This document shows, piece after piece, positions 1-6,272 of a stretch of DNA of 10,613 bases. Below the pieces are notes generated by a model, which saw only the letters and a program-made list of their open reading frames with translations, was not told the origin of the DNA and did no database searches. Position 1 is the stretch's first letter; each line of letters opens with the position of its first letter. This stretch comes from JBHHYR01 sp046757585 (GTDB taxonomy: Bacteria; Desulfobacterota; Binatia; HRBIN30). The translations under genes were made by a program, and so were the position numbers. The stretch lies in assembly GCA_046757585.1 (NCBI GenBank), contig JBHHYR010000131.1, positions 1 through 10,613 on the forward strand, in the 5' to 3' direction.

Positions 1-217
1 GGTAGAGGGCACGAATATCGCCGTCGACCGTTTCCTCGTTGAGGCGCGTACCGGGCTGCGCACGCAGCTGCACCCGAATGGCCTCCCGCTCGACGCGTTG
101 ATTACCGGTAATGTCGACACGGTCGAGTACCGGACTCTCCAGACCCCCACCGTCCTGGGCCGTCGCTGTCAGCGGGAGCAGGAGCCCCGCCAGCATCACC
201 GCCGCCAGCAGCCGCAT
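1..217 (-). CDS. bamA: BamA outer-membrane assembly factor, N-terminal fragment
   Basis: BamA is the central beta-barrel protein of the BAM complex, which folds and inserts outer-membrane proteins; its periplasmic POTRA domains precede a C-terminal barrel. Only the first 72 codons lie here. I translated them by hand: residues 1-20 form a signal peptide (MR, a hydrophobic core, then ATA before Gln21, a good signal peptidase I site). From about residue 29 the pattern V-D-I-T-G-N-x-R-V-E, then x-I-x-V-Q-L, G-T-x-L-N and D-I-R-A-L-Y matches a first POTRA repeat. The start ATG (215-217) follows GGAG with a 6-base spacer. An overlapping ATG four bases upstream gives a frame without a signal peptide. 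It lies downstream of lolD on the same strand, as in many deltaproteobacteria. A related POTRA protein such as TamA is possible, but the neighbourhood favours BamA. Confidence 0.8.
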   Translation of the reverse strand, partial: MRLLAAVMLAGLLLPLTATAQDGGGLESPVLDRVDITGNQRVEREAIRVQLRAQPGTRLNEETVDGDIRALY

Positions 218-245
218 CCATCGCTCCTGCAGAAATGCTCGGCGG

Positions 246-274
246 CTAGTAGCAGACGTCCCCGCCACTGTAAA
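246..274 (-). promoter_or_regulatory. Possible sigma70-type promoter for bamA
   Basis: In the 152-base gap between lolD and bamA, the minus strand has TTTACA (5 of 6 to the -35 consensus, at 269-274), a 17-base spacer, and TACTAG (3 of 6 to the -10, at 246-251). It would start transcription about 20 bases before the bamA ATG. The -10 match is poor, so bamA could simply be read through from lolD. Confidence 0.22.
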
Positions 275-369
275 CCCCACGTCCCGGTCAGGTGGCACAG
301 GCCTTCAAGCGCGTCCAATGGGACGCACAGCGTGCCGGTGGCTGCGGAGTGCGTCTTCACGGAGGAGGT

Positions 370-1041
370 TCAATGCAGCGCGCCGCCCTGAAGCCGCAGA
401 ATCCGGTCGACCCAACCGGACAGCTCCTCGTTGTGGGTCACGATCACCAGGGTAATGCGCTGGTCTCGATTCAGATCTTTGAGCAACGCCTGCACCTCGG
501 CGCCGGTGGTCGGGTCGAGATTGCCGGTCGGTTCGTCTGCCAGGATGACGCGGGGAGAGAGCACGACGGCGCGAGCTACCGCGACGCGCTGCTGTTCCCC
601 GCCGGACAGCTCTCCCGGCTTGTGCGTCAAGCGATCGCCGAGCCCGACGCGCTCGAGGACGGCCCGGGCGCGGGGCTCGGCTTCAGCCAGGCTCATGCCG
701 CGGATCAGCGCCGGCATGAGGACGTTCTCGAGCGCGGTGAAGTCCGGCAACAGGTGATGGAACTGGAAGATGAAGCCGAGCTCACGGTTTCGGAAGGTCG
801 CTTGCTCCCGCTCGCTCAGGCTGAACAGATCAACCCCGTCGAACAGGACCGTACCGCCAGTGGGCTGATCCAGGGTCCCGAGCACGTGGAGCAACGTGCT
901 CTTGCCAACGCCGGACTGGCCAACGATGGCCACCGTTTCACCGGCGGCAACCTGCAAATGGAGATCGACGAGCACATCGATGCGGCGGCCGTCGCCGTAG
1001 CTCTTCGACAAGCCGGTGGCGTGAATCAAGGGCTCACTCAT
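370..1041 (-). CDS. lolD: LolD, ATPase of the lipoprotein-releasing ABC transporter
   Basis: LolD powers the LolCDE-type inner-membrane complex, which extracts lipoproteins from the inner membrane and hands them to the carrier LolA for the outer membrane. The 223-residue protein has every ABC ATPase motif: Walker A GQSGVGKS (41-48), Q-loop Gln93 followed by FHHLLPDFTALENV, signature LSGGEQQR (145-152), Walker B VILADEP (165-171) with catalytic Glu170, the D-loop NLD, and switch His203. Length and the FQFHHLLP stretch are typical of the LolD/MacB branch. The start ATG overlaps the 3' end of the permease gene by 8 bases, which implies translational coupling and supports the two acting in one complex. 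The MacB-type family is the alternative, but the LolC/E partner and bamA alongside favour LolD. Confidence 0.93.
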   Translation of the reverse strand: MSEPLIHATGLSKSYGDGRRIDVLVDLHLQVAAGETVAIVGQSGVGKSTLLHVLGTLDQPTGGTVLFDGVDLFSLSEREQATFRNRELGFIFQFHHLLPDFTALENVLMPALIRGMSLAEAEPRARAVLERVGLGDRLTHKPGELSGGEQQRVAVARAVVLSPRVILADEPTGNLDPTTGAEVQALLKDLNRDQRITLVIVTHNEELSGWVDRILRLQGGALH

Positions 1042-2290
1042 AGCGGATGACGTCGACCGGCACGAGCCGGGCCGCTTGCCGCGCCGGGTATAGTGTCGCC
1101 AGCAGGCAGATGAGCAGCGAGGCCAGTGTGACGGCAGCGAAGTACTCGGGGTACATCTTCACCGGTACCGTGTTGACGTAGAAGACGTCCTTCGGCAGCT
1201 CGATGAACTGGTAGCGCTGCAGCAGCAGGCAGGCGAGGTAGCCCCCAGCGTTGCCGAGCAGCGTGCCGACGACCCCAATGATGATTCCCTTCAACACGAA
1301 AATGCGCCCAACCCCCGCGCGCGTCGCTCCCATGGACTTCAGAATCGCGATGTCCTTGCGCTTCTCCATCACCACCATGATGAGCATGGCCACGATGTTG
1401 AATGCTGCCACGAGGACAATGAGCAGCAAGACGATGAAGTAGACGGTCTTCTCGAGCTGTAGCGCCGAGAATAAATTGTGGTTGATCTGCATCCAGTCGC
1501 GCACGCGGTACGGAAAACCCAGCGCCGCGCGGATCCGATCCGCAACCACGTTGGCACGGTAGACATCCGCGCAGCGCACCTCGATGCCCGTAACGCTCTC
1601 GTGCAGGTCGAAGAACCGCTGCGCGCTGGCGAGATCCATGTACACCAGCGACGCGTCGTACTCGGCCATGCCGGAATCGAACAAGCCTGCCACCACGAAG
1701 CGTTTCACCCGCGGCACCATGCCCACCGCGGTCGGGGTCGCGATCGGCGAGATGACGTTCACGGGGTCGCCAACGAGCAACCCCAGCTGGCGCGCAATCT
1801 CCTTGCCGACGATGATGCCGGGCAATTGGACCGTTGCCCCTTTGCCGCCATCGAGGGGGACATCGTACAGCCGGCCCAACGCGGCGACGCTCCCCTCCTT
1901 GAGGTGCCGCTGCAGATCGATGACCCCTTCGGAGCCTGGGCCCACGCCACGCACCACGGCCCCAGTGACATGCTGCTGGGCGGACAGCATGATCTGGCCG
2001 TAGACGAACGGCGCCGCGGCGACTACGCCGGGCACTTTGTCAATCCGCTGGACGAGGTGCTGGTAGTCGAGGATCGTACCATTGAAACTGAGCACGATCA
2101 CCTGCGGATTGAAGCCAAGGATGCGATCGCGCAGGTCTTCCTCGAAGCCAGTCATGACCGCCAGGACGATGTTGAGCGTCATCACCCCGATGACGACGCC
2201 GAGCATCGAGATCACCGTGATCAGAGAGATGAAAGCTTCCTTGCGCTTGGCACGCAAGTACCGCAAACCGATGAACAGCTCATAGCGCAT
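1034..2290 (-). CDS. lolC: LolC/LolE-type lipoprotein-releasing permease
   Basis: This is the membrane subunit that works with LolD to release outer-membrane lipoproteins. The 418-residue protein has the family topology: a cytoplasmic N-terminus (RYLRAKRKEAF), TM1 at about 21-48, a large periplasmic domain at about 49-280, then TM2 (about 281-308), TM3 (about 331-357) and TM4 (about 382-401). Family hallmarks are the EKRKDIAILKSMGA loop after TM2 (309-322) and the C-terminal PVDVIRYE. Length is normal. Only one permease gene is present, so the complex may be a homodimer of this subunit (the LolF arrangement) rather than a LolC-LolE heterodimer, unless a second copy lies elsewhere. The ATG has no clear Shine-Dalgarno sequence; it lies 86 bases after the lysS stop, so read-through from lysS is likely. 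Confidence 0.92.
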   Translation of the reverse strand: MRYELFIGLRYLRAKRKEAFISLITVISMLGVVIGVMTLNIVLAVMTGFEEDLRDRILGFNPQVIVLSFNGTILDYQHLVQRIDKVPGVVAAAPFVYGQIMLSAQQHVTGAVVRGVGPGSEGVIDLQRHLKEGSVAALGRLYDVPLDGGKGATVQLPGIIVGKEIARQLGLLVGDPVNVISPIATPTAVGMVPRVKRFVVAGLFDSGMAEYDASLVYMDLASAQRFFDLHESVTGIEVRCADVYRANVVADRIRAALGFPYRVRDWMQINHNLFSALQLEKTVYFIVLLLIVLVAAFNIVAMLIMVVMEKRKDIAILKSMGATRAGVGRIFVLKGIIIGVVGTLLGNAGGYLACLLLQRYQFIELPKDVFYVNTVPVKMYPEYFAAVTLASLLICLLATLYPARQAARLVPVDVIRYE

Positions 2291-2376
2291 GATGAGGGCT
2301 CATGGCTGGGTGGGCGCGCGCGCCAGTGATCCGGTCCGCGGACCTTGGAACCCCTGACCGCATGGGCCACTCCGCC

Positions 2377-3891
2377 CTATCTCCGCTCCGGCCGCATATG
2401 CGGAAACAGAATGACATCGCGGATCGACGGCGAGTTGGTGAACAGCATGACCAAGCGGTCGATTCCGACGCCCTCCCCGGCGGCAGGCGGCATGCCGTGC
2501 TCGAGGGCCCGCAGGAAGTCTTCGTCCATCACATGCGCTTCGTCGTCGCCGGCGGCCCGCGCCTGCAGCTGTTCCTCGAAGCGGGCCCGCTGATCGTCTG
2601 GGTCATTGAGTTCAGAGAAGGCGTTCACAAGCTCGCGGGCGCCAATGAAAGCCTCGAAGCGGTCGACGAACAAGCCGCGGTCGCCGCTGCGGCGTGCCAG
2701 CGGAGATACAGCCGCGGGATACTGGTAGACGAAGGTAGGCTGGATCAGCTCCAGCTCCGCCGCCGCCTCGAAGATGTCGGTCAGTAACCAACCCGCCGCG
2801 CTCGGCCCGTAATGCGCGACGTAGTCACGCTCGACGGGTACGTCGAGTTTTGCAGCCGCCTTCTTCAGCACAGCAAGGTCCAATGCCAGGACTGCATCCA
2901 ACGACACGCCGGCACGGCGAGCGACGTATTCGGGAATGGACAGGCGCCGCCACGGAGGGCTGAGATCAATGGTCCAGTCGCCGTACACCAACGTCCGCTT
3001 CCCGAGCAGCTCATCCGCCAGGGTGACGATCAGCTCTTCGGTGAGGTGCATGAGGTCCTCGTACGTCGCGTACGCCCAGTAGAACTCGAGCATGGTGAAC
3101 TCAGGGTTATGTCGAACGGATACCCCCTCATTGCGGAAGTTCCGGTTCACCTCGAAGACCCGCTCGAAACCGCCGACCAGCAGGCGCTTGAGGTACAGTT
3201 CCGGCGCGATGCGCAAATAGAGGTCAATATCGAGGGCATTGTGATGCGTGACGAACGGGCGCGCCGCAGCACCACCCGGCAGCGGATGCATCATGGGCGT
3301 TTCCACCTCGACGAAATCGCGAGCGGTGAAGAAGGCACGGATGCGCGCGATCATCCGCGAGCGCATCAGAAAGAGCGCTCGCACCTCCGGATTGGCGATC
3401 AGGTCCAGGTACCGCTGCCGGTACCGGGCTTCAACGTCTGTCAGGCCGTGCCATTTCTCCGGGAGCGGACGCAGCGCCTTGGCGAGCAGGCGGAGGTCTT
3501 TCACCTTGATGGTGAGCTCGCCGGTACGGGTTCGAAACGGCTGGCCAACGACGCCGGCGAAGTCACCGAGGTCCATGGCCTTGAAAGTTGCGAAGCGCTC
3601 GTCACCAACGGCGTCGCGCTTCACGTACGCTTGGATGCGACCGGTGCGGTCCTGGAGATGCACGAAACATGCACGGCCGAAATTGCGCAGGCCGACGATG
3701 CGGCCGGCGAGGCTCACTGTGTCGGTACACGTCTCCAGTTCCTCACGGCTGCGCGCCGCAAAGCGCTGCTGCACACCCGCAGCTGTGTCAGCCGGGCGGA
3801 AATCGTTTGGAAATGGGTTGATGCCGCGACTACGCAGCTCTTCGAGCTTGCGGCGTCGCGCCGCAACAAGATCGGAGACTTCGGCTTCCAC
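2377..3891 (-). CDS. lysS: Lysyl-tRNA synthetase, class II
   Basis: This enzyme charges tRNA-Lys with lysine using ATP. The 504-residue protein has the usual layout: an N-terminal helix (RRRKLEELRSRGINPFP, 12-28), an OB-fold anticodon-binding domain (about 58-140), and a class II catalytic core. Motif 1 is at about 176-201 ending in VEVETPMM, motif 2 is FRNEGVSVRHNPEFTMLE (252-269), and motif 3 is GEGVGIDRL (472-480), followed by NSPSIRDVILFPHMRPE near the end. The lysine-pocket region FSELNDPDDQ (425-434) is present. The start is GTG at 3889-3891; upstream there is an in-frame TAA with no ATG between, and the start sits at the family-typical N-terminus. The Shine-Dalgarno sequence is weak. 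It probably heads the transcript carrying the lol genes. Confidence 0.97.
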   Translation of the reverse strand: MEAEVSDLVAARRRKLEELRSRGINPFPNDFRPADTAAGVQQRFAARSREELETCTDTVSLAGRIVGLRNFGRACFVHLQDRTGRIQAYVKRDAVGDERFATFKAMDLGDFAGVVGQPFRTRTGELTIKVKDLRLLAKALRPLPEKWHGLTDVEARYRQRYLDLIANPEVRALFLMRSRMIARIRAFFTARDFVEVETPMMHPLPGGAAARPFVTHHNALDIDLYLRIAPELYLKRLLVGGFERVFEVNRNFRNEGVSVRHNPEFTMLEFYWAYATYEDLMHLTEELIVTLADELLGKRTLVYGDWTIDLSPPWRRLSIPEYVARRAGVSLDAVLALDLAVLKKAAAKLDVPVERDYVAHYGPSAAGWLLTDIFEAAAELELIQPTFVYQYPAAVSPLARRSGDRGLFVDRFEAFIGARELVNAFSELNDPDDQRARFEEQLQARAAGDDEAHVMDEDFLRALEHGMPPAAGEGVGIDRLVMLFTNSPSIRDVILFPHMRPERR

Positions 3892-3915
3892 GCACGTGCA
3901 CCACCGGGTGGCAGT

Positions 3916-3944
3916 GGCTTAACCGGGAAGGTCGGAGGTGTCAA
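3916..3944 (-). promoter_or_regulatory. Candidate promoter for the lysS-lolC-lolD transcript
   Basis: The minus strand carries a perfect -35 hexamer TTGACA (3939-3944). Seventeen bases downstream is TAAGCC (3916-3921), a weak -10. Transcription would begin only about 15-20 bases before the lysS GTG, giving a very short leader. It lies in the 223-base gap between the thiolase stop and lysS, where I found no gene. The -35 and spacing are convincing; the -10 is not. Confidence 0.3.
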
Positions 3945-4114
3945 GGAACGTGAAACGCTCATGGCAGCACGTACCGCGTGACGCCCGCGGCGGACGGGGT
4001 GAGGCTTTCCAGGGGGTGCAACAGCGGCCAGCACTGCGAAGGCGAAACACTGCTGCCGACCGGAGGGAATGGCGCCGGTCACACTGTTACCCGTGGCGCT
4101 TGGCGACGGGCCCG

Positions 4115-5260
4115 TCAGTAACTGTTGCCCAGAATACTCACGCACGACACCGCGGCCGGGCCGCCGAGGGTGTGCGCCAGACCGATCCCCGCATTCTTCA
4201 CCTGGCGCTCGCCTGCCTGGTACCGCAGTTGCCGCGTGAGCTCGTAGATCATGCGCACGCCGGTGGCACCGACCGGATGGCCGAAGGACTTCAAGCCGCC
4301 GCTTGGGTTCACCGGCCGTTCGCCCCCGAGCGAGCTACGGCCCTCCTCCACGAGGCGTCCGCCTTCGCCAGGCCGGCAAAATCCCAAGTCCTCACAGTTG
4401 ATGATCTCGGTGATCGTGAAGCAATCGTGCACCTCGGCGAAGTCCACGTCGCGCGCCGAGATGTCCGCGCTGGCGTAAGCCCGCGTCGCCGCCACGCGGG
4501 TCGCCGCGAAGCTCAGGTAGTCGAAGCTTGGCTGGTAGTACGGCTGGCCGGAGACGACGGCCAGCTCGACGGCCTTGACGTAGACCGGGTCCGAGCGGAA
4601 CTGCCTGGCGAGGTCGCTGCGGCAGACGATTGCGGCGGCGGCCCCATCGGTTGTCGGACAACAATCGAACAGACCGAGCGGGCTGTAGATCAGGGGCGCC
4701 TTGAGCACCGTTTCCTCGCTAACGTCCATCCGCAAGTGCGCCTTGGGGCTGAGCGTACCGTGATGATGGTTCTTGACGGCAACCTTGGCGAGTGTGGCTT
4801 TGGAGGCGCCGTGGCGCTTGAAGTAGCGGTTGGCTGCCAGGGCGAAGACGTGCGGCGCGCGCTCGCCGTAGTCCACGACCGGATGCAGGCGGGCAGGACG
4901 GTTGAAGCCCCCATCGCGCATCTTCTCGAAGCCAACGGCCAGCGCGACGTCACACGCGCCTGCCGTGACGGCGAGACACGCGCCGCGGAACGCATCCATG
5001 CCCGAGGCGCAGTAGTTCTGGACTCGCGTGATGGGCACATCGTGCAGTTTCATCGCATCCCCGAGCGCATCGCCCCCCAGCGGCGACAGCACGGTTCCGA
5101 CCCAGGCGGCTTCGAGGAGACCGGCCTCCAGCCCGGCGTCGTTCGCCGCCTCGAAGACCGCCTCACAGATCATGTCTTCAGCGCTGGTGCCGTACAGCTC
5201 GCCGAAGGCCGTGCAGCCGACCCCGATCACTGCGACCTTGTTCTTCATGCTCCCGGCCAT
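4115..5260 (-). CDS. Thiolase family protein (SCP2/SCPx-type acetyl-CoA acyltransferase-like)
   Basis: Thiolases cleave or form 3-ketoacyl-CoA through an acylated cysteine. The 381-residue protein has the fold's landmarks: N-terminal VAVIGVGCTAFGEL (9-22), nucleophile Cys84 in NYCASGMDAFRGAC, TTDGAAAA (203-210), His278 in EVHDCFTITE, GGLKSFGHPVGATG (321-334) with His328, and Cys373 in the C-terminal GGPAAVSCVSIL. The HDCFT motif in place of the NEAF box of ordinary acetyl-CoA C-acetyltransferases places it in the SCP2/SCPx or 'lipid-transfer' branch, common in sterol, fatty-acid and aromatic degradation. I chose the ATG at 5258-5260 because GGAGG lies 7 bases upstream; the ATG four codons later has a poorly spaced site, and the open frame further upstream shows no family similarity. 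The DUF35-type OB-fold partner often beside such thiolases is absent here, so the substrate is unknown. Confidence 0.9.
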   Translation of the reverse strand: MAGSMKNKVAVIGVGCTAFGELYGTSAEDMICEAVFEAANDAGLEAGLLEAAWVGTVLSPLGGDALGDAMKLHDVPITRVQNYCASGMDAFRGACLAVTAGACDVALAVGFEKMRDGGFNRPARLHPVVDYGERAPHVFALAANRYFKRHGASKATLAKVAVKNHHHGTLSPKAHLRMDVSEETVLKAPLIYSPLGLFDCCPTTDGAAAAIVCRSDLARQFRSDPVYVKAVELAVVSGQPYYQPSFDYLSFAATRVAATRAYASADISARDVDFAEVHDCFTITEIINCEDLGFCRPGEGGRLVEEGRSSLGGERPVNPSGGLKSFGHPVGATGVRMIYELTRQLRYQAGERQVKNAGIGLAHTLGGPAAVSCVSILGNSY

Positions 5261-5367
5261 ACCGCTGCCTCCACGCACACCACGTAGCCCATGAGCGAAC
5301 CATCGGCAAACAGGATGCGAGGGCCCTTCAGCCGTGCTCGGGCAGCACACCTCGTGGCGCTCGTCGC

Positions 5368-5391
5368 GAGCCGGCCCCGGGGCCGCGGCTC
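5368..5391. other. Strong GC hairpin between the divergent thiolase and kinase genes
   Basis: GAGCC-GGCC, a CCGG tetraloop, then GGCC-GC-GGCTC can form nine base pairs with a two-base bulge on one side. It sits in the 190-base divergent gap (5261-5450). No T run follows on either strand, so it is not a normal terminator. The rest of the gap shows no convincing promoter; TTGCCG (5400-5405) and TACCTA (5423-5428) at 17-base spacing is a poor match for the kinase. Confidence 0.3.
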
Positions 5392-5450
5392 ACGGCTGAT
5401 TGCCGAAGGCGGACCCCTGTGGTACCTAACTCCCACTTCAAACGGAACGC

Positions 5451-6095
5451 GTGGTGAAGGGCGCCCGCTACATCGTCGTGGAAGGGCCGATCGGGGTCGG
5501 GAAGACGACGCTCGCCCGCCTGCTCGCCGAGGAGCTCGACGCCCGGGTGGTGCTGGAACAAGTCGAGGAAAACCCATTCCTGCGAAAGTTCTACGACGAA
5601 CCCGGCTCCTACGCCTTCCAGACGCAGCTGTTCTTCCTGCTCAACCGCTATCGCCAGCAACGCCAGCTGGCCCAACAGGATCTGTTCAACCAGGGCACCG
5701 TGGCTGACTATCTCTTCGCCAAGGATCAGATCTTCGCCCAGGCAAACCTGGGGGCGGAGGAACTGGCGCTGTACCGGCAGCTCTTTGGGCTGCTCGACGC
5801 GCGCTTGCCAAAGCCTGATCTGGTCGTGTATCTTGAGGCGCGTGGTGGCGTGCTGATGGAACGCTTGCGCAAGCGCGCCCGGGAGTACGAGCGCCGCATT
5901 GCGCCACAGTACGTACAACGGATAGCGGAGGCGTATCGCGAGTTTTTCTTCTATTATGATGAAACACCCCTGCTGGTGGTCGACAGCTCCGAGGTGGACT
6001 TCGTCGCGCATTCGGACGAGTTGGCCGATCTGGTCCGGGAGATCAGAACGACAGGGAAAGGAGTGCAACACTACATACCGCTTGGATCCAGGTAA
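5451..6095 (+). CDS. Deoxynucleoside kinase (dNK family)
   Basis: It is predicted to phosphorylate a deoxynucleoside (deoxyadenosine or deoxyguanosine are usual in bacteria) with ATP, salvaging DNA precursors. The 214-residue protein has a P-loop GPIGVGKT (12-19), the base-recognition segment EENPFLRKFY (39-48) followed by YAFQTQLFFLLNRYRQ (54-69), VADYLFAKDQIFA (84-96) in the place of the DRS-type motif, and an arginine-rich LID (RLRKRAREYERR, 138-149) that closes over phosphate. The likely start is one of two adjacent GTG codons (5451 or 5454); the second is better spaced (7 bases) from GGA at 5444. It is followed by panB, an arrangement I recall from Geobacter-like genomes where folK often precedes it. 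The C-terminal tail after about residue 195 is basic and not diagnostic. Exact base specificity cannot be read. Confidence 0.88.
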   Translation: MVKGARYIVVEGPIGVGKTTLARLLAEELDARVVLEQVEENPFLRKFYDEPGSYAFQTQLFFLLNRYRQQRQLAQQDLFNQGTVADYLFAKDQIFAQANLGAEELALYRQLFGLLDARLPKPDLVVYLEARGGVLMERLRKRAREYERRIAPQYVQRIAEAYREFFFYYDETPLLVVDSSEVDFVAHSDELADLVREIRTTGKGVQHYIPLGSR

Positions 6096-6272
6096 CCCTG
6101 GCGAGAGCCGGCAAGCTGGACCGAGACGGAGCGCCCCTCGGTGAGAGGGGTTCGCGATGGGTGGGTTCGAGACCCAGCAAGCGGCGACACGACGCCGACT
6201 TGTTCGACGAACCTCGAATCTGCGAATCGTGAAGCGGCAGCCCTCCGGGTTCGGTCCCAGGAGGGTTTTTTC
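6096..6272 (+). promoter_or_regulatory. Structured panB leader; candidate pantothenate-gene attenuator or pan-type RNA element
   Basis: The region between the kinase stop and the panB ATG can form a series of hairpins. P1 is CCCCTC/GAGGGG (6134-6139 with 6145-6150, loop GGTGA), extendable by GCG/CGC (6131-6133 with 6153-6155) over a TT bulge. P2 is TGGGT/ACCCA around a GGGTTCGAG loop (about 6158-6176). P3 is CGGCG/CGCCG (6182-6186 with 6193-6197). P4 is GTTC/GAAC (6202-6205 with 6209-6212). A strong intrinsic terminator ends the leader. GAGGG at 6145-6149 could instead pair with CCCTC at 6241-6245, opening the terminator and freeing the Shine-Dalgarno. From memory, a 'pan' RNA motif has been reported upstream of pantothenate genes in deltaproteobacteria, Firmicutes and Chloroflexi; I cannot confirm a match. 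The T-box consensus is not present. The panB frame stays open upstream to a GTG at 6141, but this part does not resemble PanB. Confidence 0.5.
6241..6271 (+). terminator. Intrinsic terminator overlapping the panB Shine-Dalgarno site
   Basis: CCCTCCGGG (6241-6249), loop TTCGGT (6250-6255), then CCC, one bulged A (6259) and GGAGGG (6260-6265) make a nine-pair GC stem, followed directly by six T (6266-6271). The 3' arm AGGAGGG is also the ribosome-binding site of panB, 8 bases before its ATG. The element would therefore both stop transcription just before panB and hide its ribosome-binding site. This position, ahead of an intact gene, implies conditional attenuation rather than the end of an operon. 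Confidence 0.72.

Noticed and set aside
292..1050. 252-residue plus-strand frame opposite lolD
   Set aside because: Antisense to an intact ABC ATPase gene with all its motifs; composition is that of a shadow frame.
2812..3981. 389-residue plus-strand frame opposite lysS
   Set aside because: Shadow of lysS; no domain features and no ribosome-binding site.
4090..4116. Hairpin CCCGT/ACGGG and 12-base palindrome GACGGGCCCGTC at the thiolase 3' end
   Set aside because: The two pairings share an arm, the stem is only five pairs and no T run follows on the minus strand; not good enough to call a terminator.
5261..5350. 30-residue N-terminal extension of the thiolase
   Set aside because: No family similarity; the ATG at 5258-5260 has a well-spaced GGAGG site and gives the expected N-terminus.
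5245..5577. 110-residue minus-strand frame upstream of the thiolase, possible DUF35 partner
   Set aside because: The product is Arg/Pro/Ser-rich with no zinc-ribbon cysteines or OB-fold pattern, and it overlaps the kinase start.
6160..6178. tRNA T-arm-like stretch TGGG-TTCGAGA-CCCA in the panB leader
   Set aside because: The loop fits TTCRANN, but no matching acceptor, D or anticodon stems could be placed around it, so it is kept only as hairpin P2 of the leader.
6096..6272. T-box riboswitch
   Set aside because: The conserved T-box sequence AGGGTGGNACCGCG and its paired antiterminator are not present.
6141..6272. 44-residue N-terminal extension of PanB from a GTG
   Set aside because: The extension is coded by the hairpin-rich leader and is unlike PanB; the ATG at 6273 has a strong ribosome-binding site and family-typical N-terminus.
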